A DNA stretch of 64,000 bases from SVFI01 sp045535935 (GTDB lineage: Bacteria; Bacillota; Clostridia; Lachnospirales; Lachnospiraceae): assembly GCA_045535935.1 (NCBI GenBank), contig JAZSMO010000012.1:1-64000 (forward strand). The letters are read 5' to 3'. The notes under the pieces are model-generated. The model had not been told where the DNA came from. It worked only from the letters and a program-made list of their open reading frames with translations, and did not search any database. Below, piece after piece: positions 41,175 through 51,134 of the stretch (the first letter of the stretch is position 1; each line of letters opens with the position of its first letter). A program made the translations under genes and the position numbers.

Positions 41175-44162
41175 ATGGAAAGCAAAAAAGAATTCAAACA
41201 ACAGAAAAAAGCCTACAAAAAGGTGAAGCGCAAAGCCATCCGTCCATGGTGTTTTCTTACATGGTTTAGCGGTGTGCTGGCAGTAATCCTGATCGTTGCC
41301 ACCGTTGCGGTCGGAATGTTCGACAACACAGTGGCACTGTTCGTGGGAGACACATTCTGGGAGCTTGAGAACGAAGACCCGGATGCAGTGTACTACGAAT
41401 CGGATTTTGCAACACAGGAAGAGAGAGTAGCAAGAGGGTATGAGCTTGTAAAACAGGTGGAAGGAGAAGGTGCGGCTCTGCTCATGAATGAAAACGGTGC
41501 CCTTCCGCTCGGAAAAGATGTCAATGTAAGTTTGTTCTCGACATCTTCCGTGAACTTTGTTTACGGTGGTACGGGTTCTGCCAATGTAGACTCTTCCAAG
41601 TCTGACAATCTGAAATCAGCACTGGAAAAAGCAGGTATCCATGTAAACCAGTCCTTGTGGGATTTTTATCTGACCGGAGAAGGAAGCGCCTATGTGCGTG
41701 ACGGCGGCGGATTTACAAGCGGAGCAGCGGTAGGTGAAGCACCTTGGAGTGCATACACACCGGAGGTTCTTGATTCCGTAGCTTCTTACGGCGATGCAGC
41801 CATCGTGACACTTTCCCGTGTCGGCGGCGAAGGCGTGGATCTTAATTTTCAGACTGTAAATTATCTGGAACTGGATGAGACAGAGAAAGAGATGATGTCC
41901 AATTTGGCACAGCTGAAAGAAGACGGTGTCATCAAAAAGATTATCGTTTTGGTAAACTCATCCAATCCTCTGGAACTGGATTTCTTAAAGAACAATGAGT
42001 ACAGCGTGGACGCAACCTTATGGGTAGGCGGTGTCGGCGTGACAGGTATTAATGCGGTAGCAGAAATTTTAGCAGGTGATATCAACCCGTCCGGTAGTCT
42101 GGTAGATACATATTGCTATGACAATTATTCAAGTCCGGCAATGAAAAACTTTGTACCTACCACTTACGAAGGATATGCGGAAGGAATCATTCCTGAAAAT
42201 GCAAGCACTTACATGATTTACCAGGAAGGTATTTATGTTGGTTACAAATATTACGAAACCCGCTATGAAGATTATGTAATGGGAACCGGAAATGCGGGAC
42301 AGTACGCATACGGCGATGACGTGGCGTTCCCGTTCGGTTACGGCTTAAGCTATACCGATTTTGAATACAGCGATATGAAGCTCGCTTATGATGAGGCGAC
42401 CACCACATACAACATCGAAGTGACGGTGAAGAACATCGGTGACGTAGCAGGAAAAGAAACGGTTCAGATTTACGTTTCCAGCCCTTACACACAGTACGAT
42501 ATCGAAAACGGTGTGGAGAAATCTGCGGTTTCTCTCGTTGGATTTGACAAGACAGAAATTCTGGAGCCGGGCGCAAGCGAGACTCTTACCATTCCGGTAG
42601 ACGGAGACTACGTGGCAAGCTACGATGCATACGGTGCGGGAACTTATATTCTCGACGCAGGTGACTATTACTTCACAGCAGCGACAGATGCACACGATGC
42701 AGCTAACAACGTGCTCGCAGCCAAAGGATTTACACCGGCTAACACAGACGGTCGTATGGACGGCGAAGGAAATGCAGCACTTGCAATGAAATGGAACAAT
42801 CCGCAGCTGGATACAACCACTTATGCAACAAGTGATACCGGCGCGCAGATAAATAACAAATTAAGCAATTCCGACATTAACTTAAATGACGGAGTACAGG
42901 AAAAAATCACTTACGTTTCACGTAATGACTGGGAAGGCACAATGCCGACCGGCGAAATTTTAAAACTGACACTGACAGAGTACTTGAAGGAGGCACTTCA
43001 GGATGTACAGTATGATCCGGCAGATTATGAATCTTTGGAAATGCCGACACTCGGTGCAGACAACGGATTAAAACTTGTGGATATGATCGGTCTTGACTAT
43101 GACGATCCGAAGTGGGATCTGCTTCTTGATCAGCTCACCTTTGATGAGATGGTTTCCTTTATCGGAGATGCATTCCACTGGACAATGCCGGTGGAGTCGG
43201 TACAGGCTCCTGGTACCCGCGATGAAAACGGACCTCAGGGTCTTACGGTTACACTGTTCGGTTCCGGTCTCGGTGTTGAGACAACGGCGCTCACATCGGA
43301 GGACGTACTGGCAGCGACATTCAACAAAGATTTAGTATATGAAATGGGTAAGATTGTCGGAAACGACTGTCTGGCAGCAAACGTTGCCTTCCTCTACGGA
43401 CCTGGTGCAAACACGCACAGAACTCCGTATGGCGGACGTAACTTTGAATATTATTCGGAAGACGGATGTCTCTCTTCCGAAATCGGAAGAGCAGAGGTTT
43501 CCGGTATCGAGGAAAAAGGTGTTCACGTAGTAATCAAACACTTTGCCCTCAACGACTGTGAGCAGAATCGTATCGGACTCGGTGTATGGCTTCCGGAACA
43601 GGCAGCCCGTGAGATTTACCTTCGTGCATTCCAGGGATCGCTGGAAGCATCCCAGGCCGGCGGTAACGGTGTTATGATGGCATACACACGCTGGGGTACC
43701 CAGTGGTCAGGTGCCAACGCAGGTCTTGTAAAAGGTATTATGAGCGAGGAATGGGGATGTAACGGTCTCCAGATTACAGATAACGTACTCACAACCTATG
43801 TAAACGGTGTAGACGGTGTGATGGGCGGAACAACAACTTTCGATTCCATGATGGCATTCTATATTACGGATCAGCTTCCGAAATATGAAAATGATCCGGT
43901 TGTGGTAGCAGCCATGAAGGAAGCTTCTCATAAGAATTTATATGCAATTGCTCATTCCTGTGCAATGAACGGCATCGGAAAAGATACGGTTGTCAAAGCG
44001 ACGACACCGGGAACATTGGTGGCTGTCAGAGCCGGAGCGGTTATTTTCGGACTTCTGTTCGTAGTATCTCTTGTTTTCTGGATTAAGAAGAGACGTAAAT
44101 TCATGAAGACAGAAGAATATGTTGCTTTCCAGGAACTGAAAAAAGCGAGAAAGCAGAAATAA
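41175..44162 (+). CDS. Membrane-tethered, domain-permuted glycoside hydrolase family 3
   Basis: A 995-residue enzyme in reverse domain order. After a basic start and a membrane segment (25-48) comes what is usually the C-terminal GH3 domain (about 90-330, GAALLMNENGALPLG), a fibronectin-III-like domain (about 395-500), then the usually N-terminal catalytic barrel (about 640-900) with KHF at 788-790 and the likely nucleophile D869 in GLQITD. A second membrane segment (about 949-969) is followed by a basic tail. Both ends should sit in the cytoplasm with the enzyme outside. It probably removes a terminal sugar before import. Confidence 0.88.
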   Translation: MESKKEFKQQKKAYKKVKRKAIRPWCFLTWFSGVLAVILIVATVAVGMFDNTVALFVGDTFWELENEDPDAVYYESDFATQEERVARGYELVKQVEGEGAALLMNENGALPLGKDVNVSLFSTSSVNFVYGGTGSANVDSSKSDNLKSALEKAGIHVNQSLWDFYLTGEGSAYVRDGGGFTSGAAVGEAPWSAYTPEVLDSVASYGDAAIVTLSRVGGEGVDLNFQTVNYLELDETEKEMMSNLAQLKEDGVIKKIIVLVNSSNPLELDFLKNNEYSVDATLWVGGVGVTGINAVAEILAGDINPSGSLVDTYCYDNYSSPAMKNFVPTTYEGYAEGIIPENASTYMIYQEGIYVGYKYYETRYEDYVMGTGNAGQYAYGDDVAFPFGYGLSYTDFEYSDMKLAYDEATTTYNIEVTVKNIGDVAGKETVQIYVSSPYTQYDIENGVEKSAVSLVGFDKTEILEPGASETLTIPVDGDYVASYDAYGAGTYILDAGDYYFTAATDAHDAANNVLAAKGFTPANTDGRMDGEGNAALAMKWNNPQLDTTTYATSDTGAQINNKLSNSDINLNDGVQEKITYVSRNDWEGTMPTGEILKLTLTEYLKEALQDVQYDPADYESLEMPTLGADNGLKLVDMIGLDYDDPKWDLLLDQLTFDEMVSFIGDAFHWTMPVESVQAPGTRDENGPQGLTVTLFGSGLGVETTALTSEDVLAATFNKDLVYEMGKIVGNDCLAANVAFLYGPGANTHRTPYGGRNFEYYSEDGCLSSEIGRAEVSGIEEKGVHVVIKHFALNDCEQNRIGLGVWLPEQAAREIYLRAFQGSLEASQAGGNGVMMAYTRWGTQWSGANAGLVKGIMSEEWGCNGLQITDNVLTTYVNGVDGVMGGTTTFDSMMAFYITDQLPKYENDPVVVAAMKEASHKNLYAIAHSCAMNGIGKDTVVKATTPGTLVAVRAGAVIFGLLFVVSLVFWIKKRRKFMKTEEYVAFQELKKARKQK

Positions 44163-44187
44163 ACTTACAACAGGAAGGGAAAAGCTT

Positions 44188-45741
44188 ATGGAAAATCAAA
44201 AAGCGGCGACAGGAGTCAATCGTGCCAAAATGTACCAGCTGGCGCTGTTCCCCCTGAACAATGGTGCAACCAATGTGTACTATGTTTTAATCCTGTCGTA
44301 TATTTCTACCTTTGGTAACAATGTATTGGCGATCGGTACGATCTTTGCTTCCGTAATGGTGACAGGCATGCGAGTGTTTGACGCCGTTACGGACCCGATC
44401 ATCGGGGCGTTGATGGATCGGACAAACGGTAAACTCGGAAAGTTCCGGCCGTTCATGGTCATCGGAAATGCGATCATGGCGGTTTCGACCTTTATTCTTT
44501 ATATTTTGACACCGTATATACCGGCGGATAAACAATGGCTTCGCTATGTGGCGTTTGTTCTGCTTTATGCGGTCTGGGTCATCGGTTATACGTTCCAGAC
44601 ATCCGTGACACGATCCGGACAGACGGTACTCACCAATGATCCGAACCAGAGACCGCTCTTTACGATCTTTAATACGGTAGGGTCTATGGCAGGTATGGGT
44701 GTCATGCAGTTTTTGGCACCGATCATCCGCGCCAATGTAGCGGATTACAGCAGTGCAGACTTTTATTCGTTCCTGGCTCCGATCGGTATTATTACATCCA
44801 TCGTTCTTACGATTCTGGCCATGATTGGTATATGGGAGAAAGACAATCCGAAATATTTCGGTCTCGGCGCAGGTACGCAGGAAAAGATCAAAATTTCCGA
44901 ATACATGGAAATTATCAAAAACAACAATCCGATGCAGCGCCTTATGGTGGCGGGTGCAGGATGTAAACTGGCGCTTTCCATCGCGACCAATGTGACGGTA
45001 CTCTGTATGCTTTACGGATGCATGATGGGCAACTACGACAGTCTTTATCTGCCGATGATGGTTATGGGATATGTATTCTCGGTTCCGTTCTTTATCCTGA
45101 CGGTCCGCACATCCCAGAAAAAGGGACAGAAAGCGTCATTGATGAAATATGTTACGCTTGCCCTTGTAGCTTACGTCGGAGTATTGGTGTTACTGCTTCT
45201 CTGGAAACAGGGTAATCCGACAGTCAACCTGACGCTTTGGAATAACGGAGCCATCAGCATTAACCTGTACACCGTGCTGTTTATTTTGTTCTTCGGTATC
45301 GGATATGGTGCTTATTATTCGACGGCGGATATGCCGATTCCGATGGTGGCAGACTGTTCCGACTATGAGACATACCGCTCCGGAAAATATATCCCGGGTG
45401 TTATGGGAACACTGTTTTCTCTTGTAGATAAACTGGTGTCATCCCTGTCAGCTACCGTAGTAGGAATTGCAGTTTCCGTGATCGGACTTGAAAATCTTCC
45501 GACGGCAGAGACACCGTATTCTGCAGGCATGAACTGGGTAGTTATTATTCTGTTCTGTCTGATTCCGATGGCAGCATGGGTCATCACGCTTTTTGTCATG
45601 AAAGGATATATCTTGACGGGAGATAAGATGAAGGAGATTCAGGCGGTCAATGCAGCCCGCAAACAGGGTATGGAAGAAGGAATGACCATGGAGGAAGCCA
45701 TGGCCAAATGGAAAACAATAGAGGATGTTAAAGGGGTTTAG
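44188..45741 (+). CDS. GPH-family glycoside/hexuronide cation symporter
   Basis: A 517-residue transporter with 12 membrane segments and the GPH hallmarks FDAVTDPIIGALMDRT near 65-80 and GKFRPFM near 88. The family includes the glucuronide carrier UidB and xyloside and melibiose symporters. Last gene of the uronate operon; probably imports the glucuronide or short oligosaccharide cut by the GH2 enzyme. Confidence 0.92.
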   Translation: MENQKAATGVNRAKMYQLALFPLNNGATNVYYVLILSYISTFGNNVLAIGTIFASVMVTGMRVFDAVTDPIIGALMDRTNGKLGKFRPFMVIGNAIMAVSTFILYILTPYIPADKQWLRYVAFVLLYAVWVIGYTFQTSVTRSGQTVLTNDPNQRPLFTIFNTVGSMAGMGVMQFLAPIIRANVADYSSADFYSFLAPIGIITSIVLTILAMIGIWEKDNPKYFGLGAGTQEKIKISEYMEIIKNNNPMQRLMVAGAGCKLALSIATNVTVLCMLYGCMMGNYDSLYLPMMVMGYVFSVPFFILTVRTSQKKGQKASLMKYVTLALVAYVGVLVLLLLWKQGNPTVNLTLWNNGAISINLYTVLFILFFGIGYGAYYSTADMPIPMVADCSDYETYRSGKYIPGVMGTLFSLVDKLVSSLSATVVGIAVSVIGLENLPTAETPYSAGMNWVVIILFCLIPMAAWVITLFVMKGYILTGDKMKEIQAVNAARKQGMEEGMTMEEAMAKWKTIEDVKGV

Positions 45742-45756
45742 CATACATTATGAGAA

Positions 45757-45788
45757 AAGCACTTTGGCTTGGCCAAAGTGCTTTTTTT
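45757..45788 (+). terminator. Terminator of the uronate operon
   Basis: AAGCACTTTGGC (45757-45768) and GCCAAAGTGCTT (45772-45783) pair perfectly and a T-run follows. Confidence 0.9.
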
Positions 45789-45812
45789 GCGGAATTGCGC
45801 CAGATACACAAA

Positions 45813-45828
45813 GTCCGATATATTGGAC
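45813..45828. promoter_or_regulatory. 16-bp palindrome upstream of a small membrane-protein gene
   Basis: GTCCGATATATTGGAC is a palindrome with one mismatched pair of positions. A TATAAT lies 10 bp downstream (45839-45844), so a protein bound here would cover the -35 region. Candidate operator. Confidence 0.35.
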
Positions 45829-45873
45829 ACAACATTCATATAATAAGAATCAGAGAAAGGGAGGCTGGTTTGT

Positions 45874-46275
45874 ATGAGAAAAGTAAAGATGTTTGAAAAG
45901 GCGGCTTATATTCTTGTTGTGCTCGTGATTGTTGTAGCAGTCAGTATGTTGTGTTCGGTTCAGGCCAAGAGCCGTTCGCGGGCGGCAGTGTTGTTTGACA
46001 ATGGTGCGTATGAGACGGCAGAACAAGAATATCAAAAACAGGTGCGGGATATTCTGGAAAGTTATGGAATATATCACAGCGGTCTTACCATGACGCGGGT
46101 GGTTTCCCTGGAGGGGGAAAGGGAGTATACCATTCTTATTTACAATGATAATTTATCTGATCTGGAAAAGGAATCGTATACAGACCTTTTTCATGAAATC
46201 AGTAAATGCAGGGTGTCTGCGCCGGATGGAAATATGCTTCCGGTGGAGGTGATTCTGACAGGATACATACATTAA
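45874..46275 (+). CDS. Hypothetical single-pass membrane protein
   Basis: A 133-residue protein with one membrane segment at about 10-28 and an external domain of about 100 residues (DILESYGIYHSGLTMTRV, then GEREYTILIYND). Not recognised; the domain looks like a small alpha/beta sensor or assembly module. A GGGAGG site precedes the ATG. Ends about 100 bases before the next gene, which has its own promoter. Confidence 0.7.
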   Translation: MRKVKMFEKAAYILVVLVIVVAVSMLCSVQAKSRSRAAVLFDNGAYETAEQEYQKQVRDILESYGIYHSGLTMTRVVSLEGEREYTILIYNDNLSDLEKESYTDLFHEISKCRVSAPDGNMLPVEVILTGYIH

Positions 46276-46308
46276 CAGGAATTGTCAAAAAGGAGAGTTA
46301 AAATCCGC

Positions 46309-46337
46309 ATGACATTCAGACCGAATCGGGTTATACT
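46309..46337 (+). promoter_or_regulatory. Promoter of the DUF1653 gene
   Basis: ATGACA (46309-46314) and TATACT (46332-46337) are 17 bp apart, about 40 bases before the ATG. Confidence 0.6.
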
Positions 46338-46376
46338 TGTTTTGTACGAATATCTATAAGAGAAAGGTGAGTATAT

Positions 46377-46901
46377 ATGCGAGATAATCCGAGACCGTTT
46401 GAGGTTTACAGACATTTTAAAGGGAATATGTATCAGATTCTGACGCTTGCTACCGATTCCGAGGACGGAAGCAGCAAAGTGGTATATCAGGCCATGTACG
46501 GTGATTATAAAGTGTATGTGAGAGATCTTGCTATGTTTATGAGCGAGACCGACTGCAGCAAGTATCCGGACTGTGAGCAGAAATACCGTTTTGAAAAGGT
46601 TGAAATGAAGCAGAAGGCGGAGATACCGCAGGTAAAAGAGCTGTCACAGGAAAATGAGGCGCCGAAGGAGGAACCGGCAGGAGAACTCGATCCGGGCGTT
46701 GCAGAATATCTGGATGCGTATACGGTAGATGAGAGAATCAATATTCTTACATCCATGCATCACAGAATTACCGATGACATGCTTATAACCATGGCGGTTG
46801 TTACGGATGTAGAGCTTAACGAAGGATCCACAGAGCAGAAGTATCAGGAACTGAAAAATTATCTTCTCATGAAGCAGAAATTTGAAAAACAAAGATATTA
46901 A
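46377..46901 (+). CDS. DUF1653 protein with C-terminal extension
   Basis: A 174-residue protein. The first 70 residues are a DUF1653 domain (RPFEVYRHFKGNMYQILTLATDSE, then VVYQAMYGDYKVYVRDLAMF), a small beta fold of unknown function. A charged linker (75-105) leads to a helical C-terminal part (about 108-174). Soluble. Probably co-transcribed with the nucleotidase gene 66 bases on. Confidence 0.85.
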   Translation: MRDNPRPFEVYRHFKGNMYQILTLATDSEDGSSKVVYQAMYGDYKVYVRDLAMFMSETDCSKYPDCEQKYRFEKVEMKQKAEIPQVKELSQENEAPKEEPAGELDPGVAEYLDAYTVDERINILTSMHHRITDDMLITMAVVTDVELNEGSTEQKYQELKNYLLMKQKFEKQRY

Positions 46902-46967
46902 CCTTTGAATGTGAGACGGAGCTGACTTTCCTGCAATTTTCGCAGAGACGGAAAGGGAGGAAGGATT

Positions 46968-47876
46968 ATGGGTTTCAGTTTAGAAGACAAGTTAGTGATC
47001 GGTGTCAGTTCGAGAGCGTTGTTCGATCTGTCCGTGGAAAATGAGATTTTCGAGACCGAGGGCGTAGAAGCATATCGGACGTATCAGATGGAACATGAAA
47101 ATGACTGTTTGAAACCGGGGCCGGGATTTGCGCTGATTCGTGCACTTCTCAATCTTAACCGGCTGAAGGGCCATGAGAATTGTGTGGAGGTTATCATTAT
47201 GTCCCGGAACAGTGCAGACACGTCGCTTCGGGTGTTCCATTCGATTCGGGAATATGGGTTGCCGATTACCCGTGCGGTTTTGGCTTCCGGAGCCTCTTTG
47301 GCACCGTATTTGGAAGCGTTTCATACCGATTTATTTTTGTCCGCCCATGAGGATGATGTGCAGAGTGCGATTGATTGTGGCATTGCGGCGGGTATTATAT
47401 GCAGCGACGGGATACATACATACAGCCATGCGGATGTACCTGCCCAGATTCGGATTGCCTTTGATGGTGATGCGGTTATTTTTTCGGATGAATCCGAGCA
47501 GATTTATCAGGAAAAAGGGCTGGAAGCCTTTGAAGAAAATGAGCGCCTTCAGGCTCAAAATCCATTGAAGGAAGGGCCGTTTGCAGGATTCTTACGACTT
47601 TTGTCAGAGATTCAGAAAGAGTTTCCGGGGCAGGAGGTTCCGATCCGCACAGCGCTTGTGACGGCCAGATGTGCTCCGGCTCATGAGAGAGTGATCCGGA
47701 CACTGCGTGCATGGAATGTCCGGGTGGACGAGGCGTTTTTCCTCGGCGGAATTCCGAAAAGAGATTTTCTCAAAGCATTCGGTGCACATATCTTCTTTGA
47801 TGATCAGATGGTGCACACGCTGGCAGCTTCGGAGGTAGTGCCGGCGGCAAGAGTACCTTACAAGAATTCTGCGTGA
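46968..47876 (+). CDS. Cytosolic 5'-nucleotidase family protein
   Basis: A 302-residue protein of the 5-nucleotidase family seen in bacteria and eukaryotes (NT5C1-like). Recognisable stretches are LVIGVSSRALFDLS at the start, PGPGFALIRALLNLN near 51, VEVIIMSRNSADTSLRVF near 72, FDGDAVIFSDESE near 165, and AFGAHIFFDDQMVH near 275, with acidic residues fitting a HAD-type metal site. It would remove phosphate from nucleoside monophosphates in the cytoplasm. Confidence 0.85.
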   Translation: MGFSLEDKLVIGVSSRALFDLSVENEIFETEGVEAYRTYQMEHENDCLKPGPGFALIRALLNLNRLKGHENCVEVIIMSRNSADTSLRVFHSIREYGLPITRAVLASGASLAPYLEAFHTDLFLSAHEDDVQSAIDCGIAAGIICSDGIHTYSHADVPAQIRIAFDGDAVIFSDESEQIYQEKGLEAFEENERLQAQNPLKEGPFAGFLRLLSEIQKEFPGQEVPIRTALVTARCAPAHERVIRTLRAWNVRVDEAFFLGGIPKRDFLKAFGAHIFFDDQMVHTLAASEVVPAARVPYKNSA

Positions 47877-47907
47877 TGTGAATGTTATGCAGACAGCAGG
47901 AGAATAA

Positions 47908-48993
47908 ATGATTTCAGATATTATCGTAGAACCGCTTCTTACGTGGTACGACCAAAATAAAAGAATATTGCCATGGAGAGAAAACAGGGATCCATATCGC
48001 ATCTGGGTGTCGGAGATTATGCTCCAACAGACCCGTGTTGAGGCAGTAAAGCCTTATTATGACCGGTTTGTCAAGGAATTGCCGGATGTCAGAAGCCTTG
48101 CACAGGCAGAGGAAGAAAGGCTTTTGAAATTGTGGGAAGGACTGGGGGATTATAACCGTGTCAAAAATATGCAGAAAGCTGCAAAGATGATTATGGAGAG
48201 TTATGGGGGCAAAATGCCGGAGGAGTATGATCTGCTTTTGCAGCTTCCGGGAATCGGCGCATATACGGCCGGTGCGGTTGCTTCTATTGCATATAATCAG
48301 CCGGTAGTGGCAGTCGACGGCAATGTGCTTCGCATTGTTACAAGACTGACGGCGGATTCAAGTGATATTCTCAGTGAAAAATTTAAACGCCATATACAGC
48401 AGGAACTTCTAAAGATTGTTCCTTGGGTCAGACCCGGTGATTTTAACCAGGCACTGATGGAGCTGGGAGCTACCGTATGTCTCCCGAACGGAGCGCCGAA
48501 ATGCGATGAGTGTCCTTGGCATGATATGTGTATGGCCAGAGAACAGGGAAGGCTGGAGGAGATACCCTTTAAAAGGAAAAAGAAAGCCCGTGTGATAGAG
48601 AAAAAAACCGTTCTTTTACTTCAGGACGGAGCGCATACACTGATCCGCAGACGTCCGGATCAGGGACTGTTGGCGGGGCTATATGAATTTCCGCTTTTTG
48701 ACGGATGGCTGGATGAAGAACAGATAAAACAGGAAGTACAAAACCTTGGATGCTCTGCCTTGTATATCAAAGAGTCAGAGACTGCCGTACACATATTTTC
48801 TCATAAGGAATGGCATATGAAGGGGTGGCTTGTGAAGGTGGAAGAGCAGGGATTTTCTCATGGCGCTCTAAAGGAAGGCTGTTACCTGGTGACTTCCCAA
48901 ACCATACAGTCCCAATATCCGATTCCAAGTGCTTTTCGTGCGTACACAAAATATGTGGATGTTTTACTTGGCAACGATATTTTTTTGAAGTAA
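47908..48993 (+). CDS. mutY: Adenine DNA glycosylase
   Basis: A 361-residue base-excision repair enzyme that removes adenine mispaired with 8-oxoguanine. Helix-hairpin-helix LPGIGAYTAGAVAS near 113-126, catalytic E36 (SEIMLQQT) and D137 (VAVDGNV), a four-cysteine iron-sulfur loop (C191, C199, C202, C208), and a C-terminal NUDIX-like domain (about 225-355) that reads the oxidised guanine. The first spacing in the cysteine loop is one residue longer than in E. coli MutY. It follows the nucleotidase gene by 31 bases, which suits nucleotide-damage housekeeping. Confidence 0.95.
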   Translation: MISDIIVEPLLTWYDQNKRILPWRENRDPYRIWVSEIMLQQTRVEAVKPYYDRFVKELPDVRSLAQAEEERLLKLWEGLGDYNRVKNMQKAAKMIMESYGGKMPEEYDLLLQLPGIGAYTAGAVASIAYNQPVVAVDGNVLRIVTRLTADSSDILSEKFKRHIQQELLKIVPWVRPGDFNQALMELGATVCLPNGAPKCDECPWHDMCMAREQGRLEEIPFKRKKKARVIEKKTVLLLQDGAHTLIRRRPDQGLLAGLYEFPLFDGWLDEEQIKQEVQNLGCSALYIKESETAVHIFSHKEWHMKGWLVKVEEQGFSHGALKEGCYLVTSQTIQSQYPIPSAFRAYTKYVDVLLGNDIFLK

Positions 48994-49032
48994 AATCATT
49001 TTGATAAATAATAAAAGTAAGAGGTTGGATAT

Positions 49033-50049
49033 ATGAAATTATTGACAATCACCGTACCGTGTTACAATTCGGCGGCGTATATGGAGCGCTGTGTGGATTC
49101 ACTTCTTGTGGGCGGTGAAGAGGTAGAAATTATTATAGTCAACGACGGCTCGTCCGATCAGACAGCGCAGATTGCAGATGCGTATGCTCGTAAATATCCG
49201 ACGATTGTCCGTGCGATCCACAAGGAAAACGGCGGCCATGGTTCGGCGGTCAATACCGGAATAGAAAATGCTACCGGATTGTATTTTAAAGTGGTGGACA
49301 GCGATGACTGGGTCAGTGAGAAGTCATACAAAGAGATTTTGGAGACCCTGCATGAGCTGGTCGTTTCCGGTAATCAGGTCGACATGTTACTTGCAAATTA
49401 TGTATATGAAAAGGAAGGGGAAAAGCGTAAGAAAGTAGTTTCTTTCCGCCGCGCACTTCCGAAGAATGAAATATTCACATGGGATGAAGTGCGTCATTTC
49501 AAAAAGACGGAGTATATTCTCATGCATTCTATTATTTACAGAACGAGACTCCTTCATGAATGCGAACTTGAGCTTCCGGAGCACACGTTCTATGTGGACA
49601 ATATATTTGCTTTCAATCCGCTTCCGTATGTCAGAAAGATGTATTATATTGATACAAATTTTTATCGTTATTACATCGGAAGAGAAGATCAGTCGGTCAA
49701 TGAGAAAGTGATGATCGGCCGCATTGACCAGCAGATCAAGGTCAACAAGCTGATGGTAGAATATTTCACGGAGACCAGAATTCCAAACAGGAAGACATAT
49801 CGCTATATGATCAAATATCTGGATATTATCACCACGGTTTCTTCCATTATGCTGATCCGTGCGCGCACGGCGGAGGCACTGGAAAAGAAAGAAGAACTTT
49901 GGAAATATATCCGCATCACCAATCCGAGATTGTTCCGCCGTCTTCGCTACGGACTTCTCGGTAACGTAATCAATCTTCCGGGCAAGGGCGGAAGAAGATG
50001 CAGTGAGGCAATTTATCGTTTGGCACAGAAGGTAATGAAATTTAACTGA
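49033..50049 (+). CDS. Family 2 glycosyltransferase
   Basis: A 338-residue GT-A enzyme with TITVPCYNSAAYMERCVDSLL at the N-terminus, the sugar-nucleotide DGSSD near 39, and the DSDDW metal motif near 93. No membrane segments except possibly weak ones at the C-terminus. It should add a sugar to an envelope polymer or lipid. Its last base is shared with the start of the DUF4422 gene, so the two act as a pair. Confidence 0.92.
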   Translation: MKLLTITVPCYNSAAYMERCVDSLLVGGEEVEIIIVNDGSSDQTAQIADAYARKYPTIVRAIHKENGGHGSAVNTGIENATGLYFKVVDSDDWVSEKSYKEILETLHELVVSGNQVDMLLANYVYEKEGEKRKKVVSFRRALPKNEIFTWDEVRHFKKTEYILMHSIIYRTRLLHECELELPEHTFYVDNIFAFNPLPYVRKMYYIDTNFYRYYIGREDQSVNEKVMIGRIDQQIKVNKLMVEYFTETRIPNRKTYRYMIKYLDIITTVSSIMLIRARTAEALEKKEELWKYIRITNPRLFRRLRYGLLGNVINLPGKGGRRCSEAIYRLAQKVMKFN

Positions 50050-51134
50050 TGAGTACGATTATTTTTACGATGACACATAAGGCGTTTACGCCGCCGAGTG
50101 ATCCGATGTTTGTTCCGCTTCAAGTTGGGAAGGCACTGCGGGAGAACCTCGGCTATATCGGAGATGATACAGGGGATTCCATTTCTGCATGGAATCCTTA
50201 TTTCAGTGAGCTTACAGGTATGTACTGGGTGTGGAAAAATTTTAAAACCGACGGAAATGTCGGATTGTGCCATTACCGGCGTTTTCTCATTCATGAGGAC
50301 GGAAACGTTATCACGGAGAAAGAGTACGATACCTTTCTCACAGACTACGATCTGATTACCACCAAGCAGGTTGTGCTCAACAATTCCTACTATGACGGCT
50401 ATGCGGTCAATCATCATATCAAGGATCTGATTGAGACCGGGAATGTGATAAAAGAAATGTATCCGGACTATCATGCGGATTTCGAGCGGATTGTTCACGG
50501 AAACCGCACCTATTTCGGAAACATGATCGTCTGCAAAAAGACATTGTTTGACGCCTATTCCAAATGGCTGTTTGATATTCTTTTTGAGGTAAAAAAACGC
50601 ATCGATATCGAGAATTACGATAATTACAGAAAGCGTGTGTTCGGTTTTATATCCGAGATACTTCTTTTGGTATACGCAGAGCATAACAGGCTGCGTGTCT
50701 GTGAATGCAAGGTCGGAATGCCGGAGGAAAAGGTGGAGACAAGAGAGGTCAAAGAACAACTGAAAGACTTTTTTAGCCGAAAAGATTACAAGGGAGCCGG
50801 TGATTGTCTGAGAATGGCGCTTGCCAAACGGCCCGATATTCTGATGGAGGCTTCGGATGTGGACGGACATCTCATGTTGTCGCTGGAAATCATCACAATC
50901 TGTGAACAGGAAGAAGCATCCGCAAATGAAAATATTTTGAGTAAAATTCAAGATTTTGAGGAACTGCTCCAATGGGTCTGCGAGTTGAACCACCTCGCAG
51001 AGCAAAAGACAAAAGAACGTTTAAAGCCGCATCAGTGGCAAAAAACATGTTGTGAAAAAAAGATTACGCCGCAGGCTTATGAAGTGGCCTGTGTGGTGGC
51101 AGAGCGAAAAAGAAAATTGTCCATGGCAGACTAA
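50049..51134 (+). CDS. DUF4422 glycosyltransferase-like protein
   Basis: A 361-residue protein whose first 235 residues are a DUF4422 domain: IIFTMTHKAF, GDDTGDSISAWNPYFSELTGMYWVWKN and GLCHYRRF are characteristic. Such domains are glycosyltransferases in capsule and exopolysaccharide clusters. A helical C-terminal extension (about 240-361) is not recognised. The start overlaps the stop of the preceding glycosyltransferase; the end overlaps the convergent PAP2 gene by 4 bases. Confidence 0.85.
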   Translation: MSTIIFTMTHKAFTPPSDPMFVPLQVGKALRENLGYIGDDTGDSISAWNPYFSELTGMYWVWKNFKTDGNVGLCHYRRFLIHEDGNVITEKEYDTFLTDYDLITTKQVVLNNSYYDGYAVNHHIKDLIETGNVIKEMYPDYHADFERIVHGNRTYFGNMIVCKKTLFDAYSKWLFDILFEVKKRIDIENYDNYRKRVFGFISEILLLVYAEHNRLRVCECKVGMPEEKVETREVKEQLKDFFSRKDYKGAGDCLRMALAKRPDILMEASDVDGHLMLSLEIITICEQEEASANENILSKIQDFEELLQWVCELNHLAEQKTKERLKPHQWQKTCCEKKITPQAYEVACVVAERKRKLSMAD

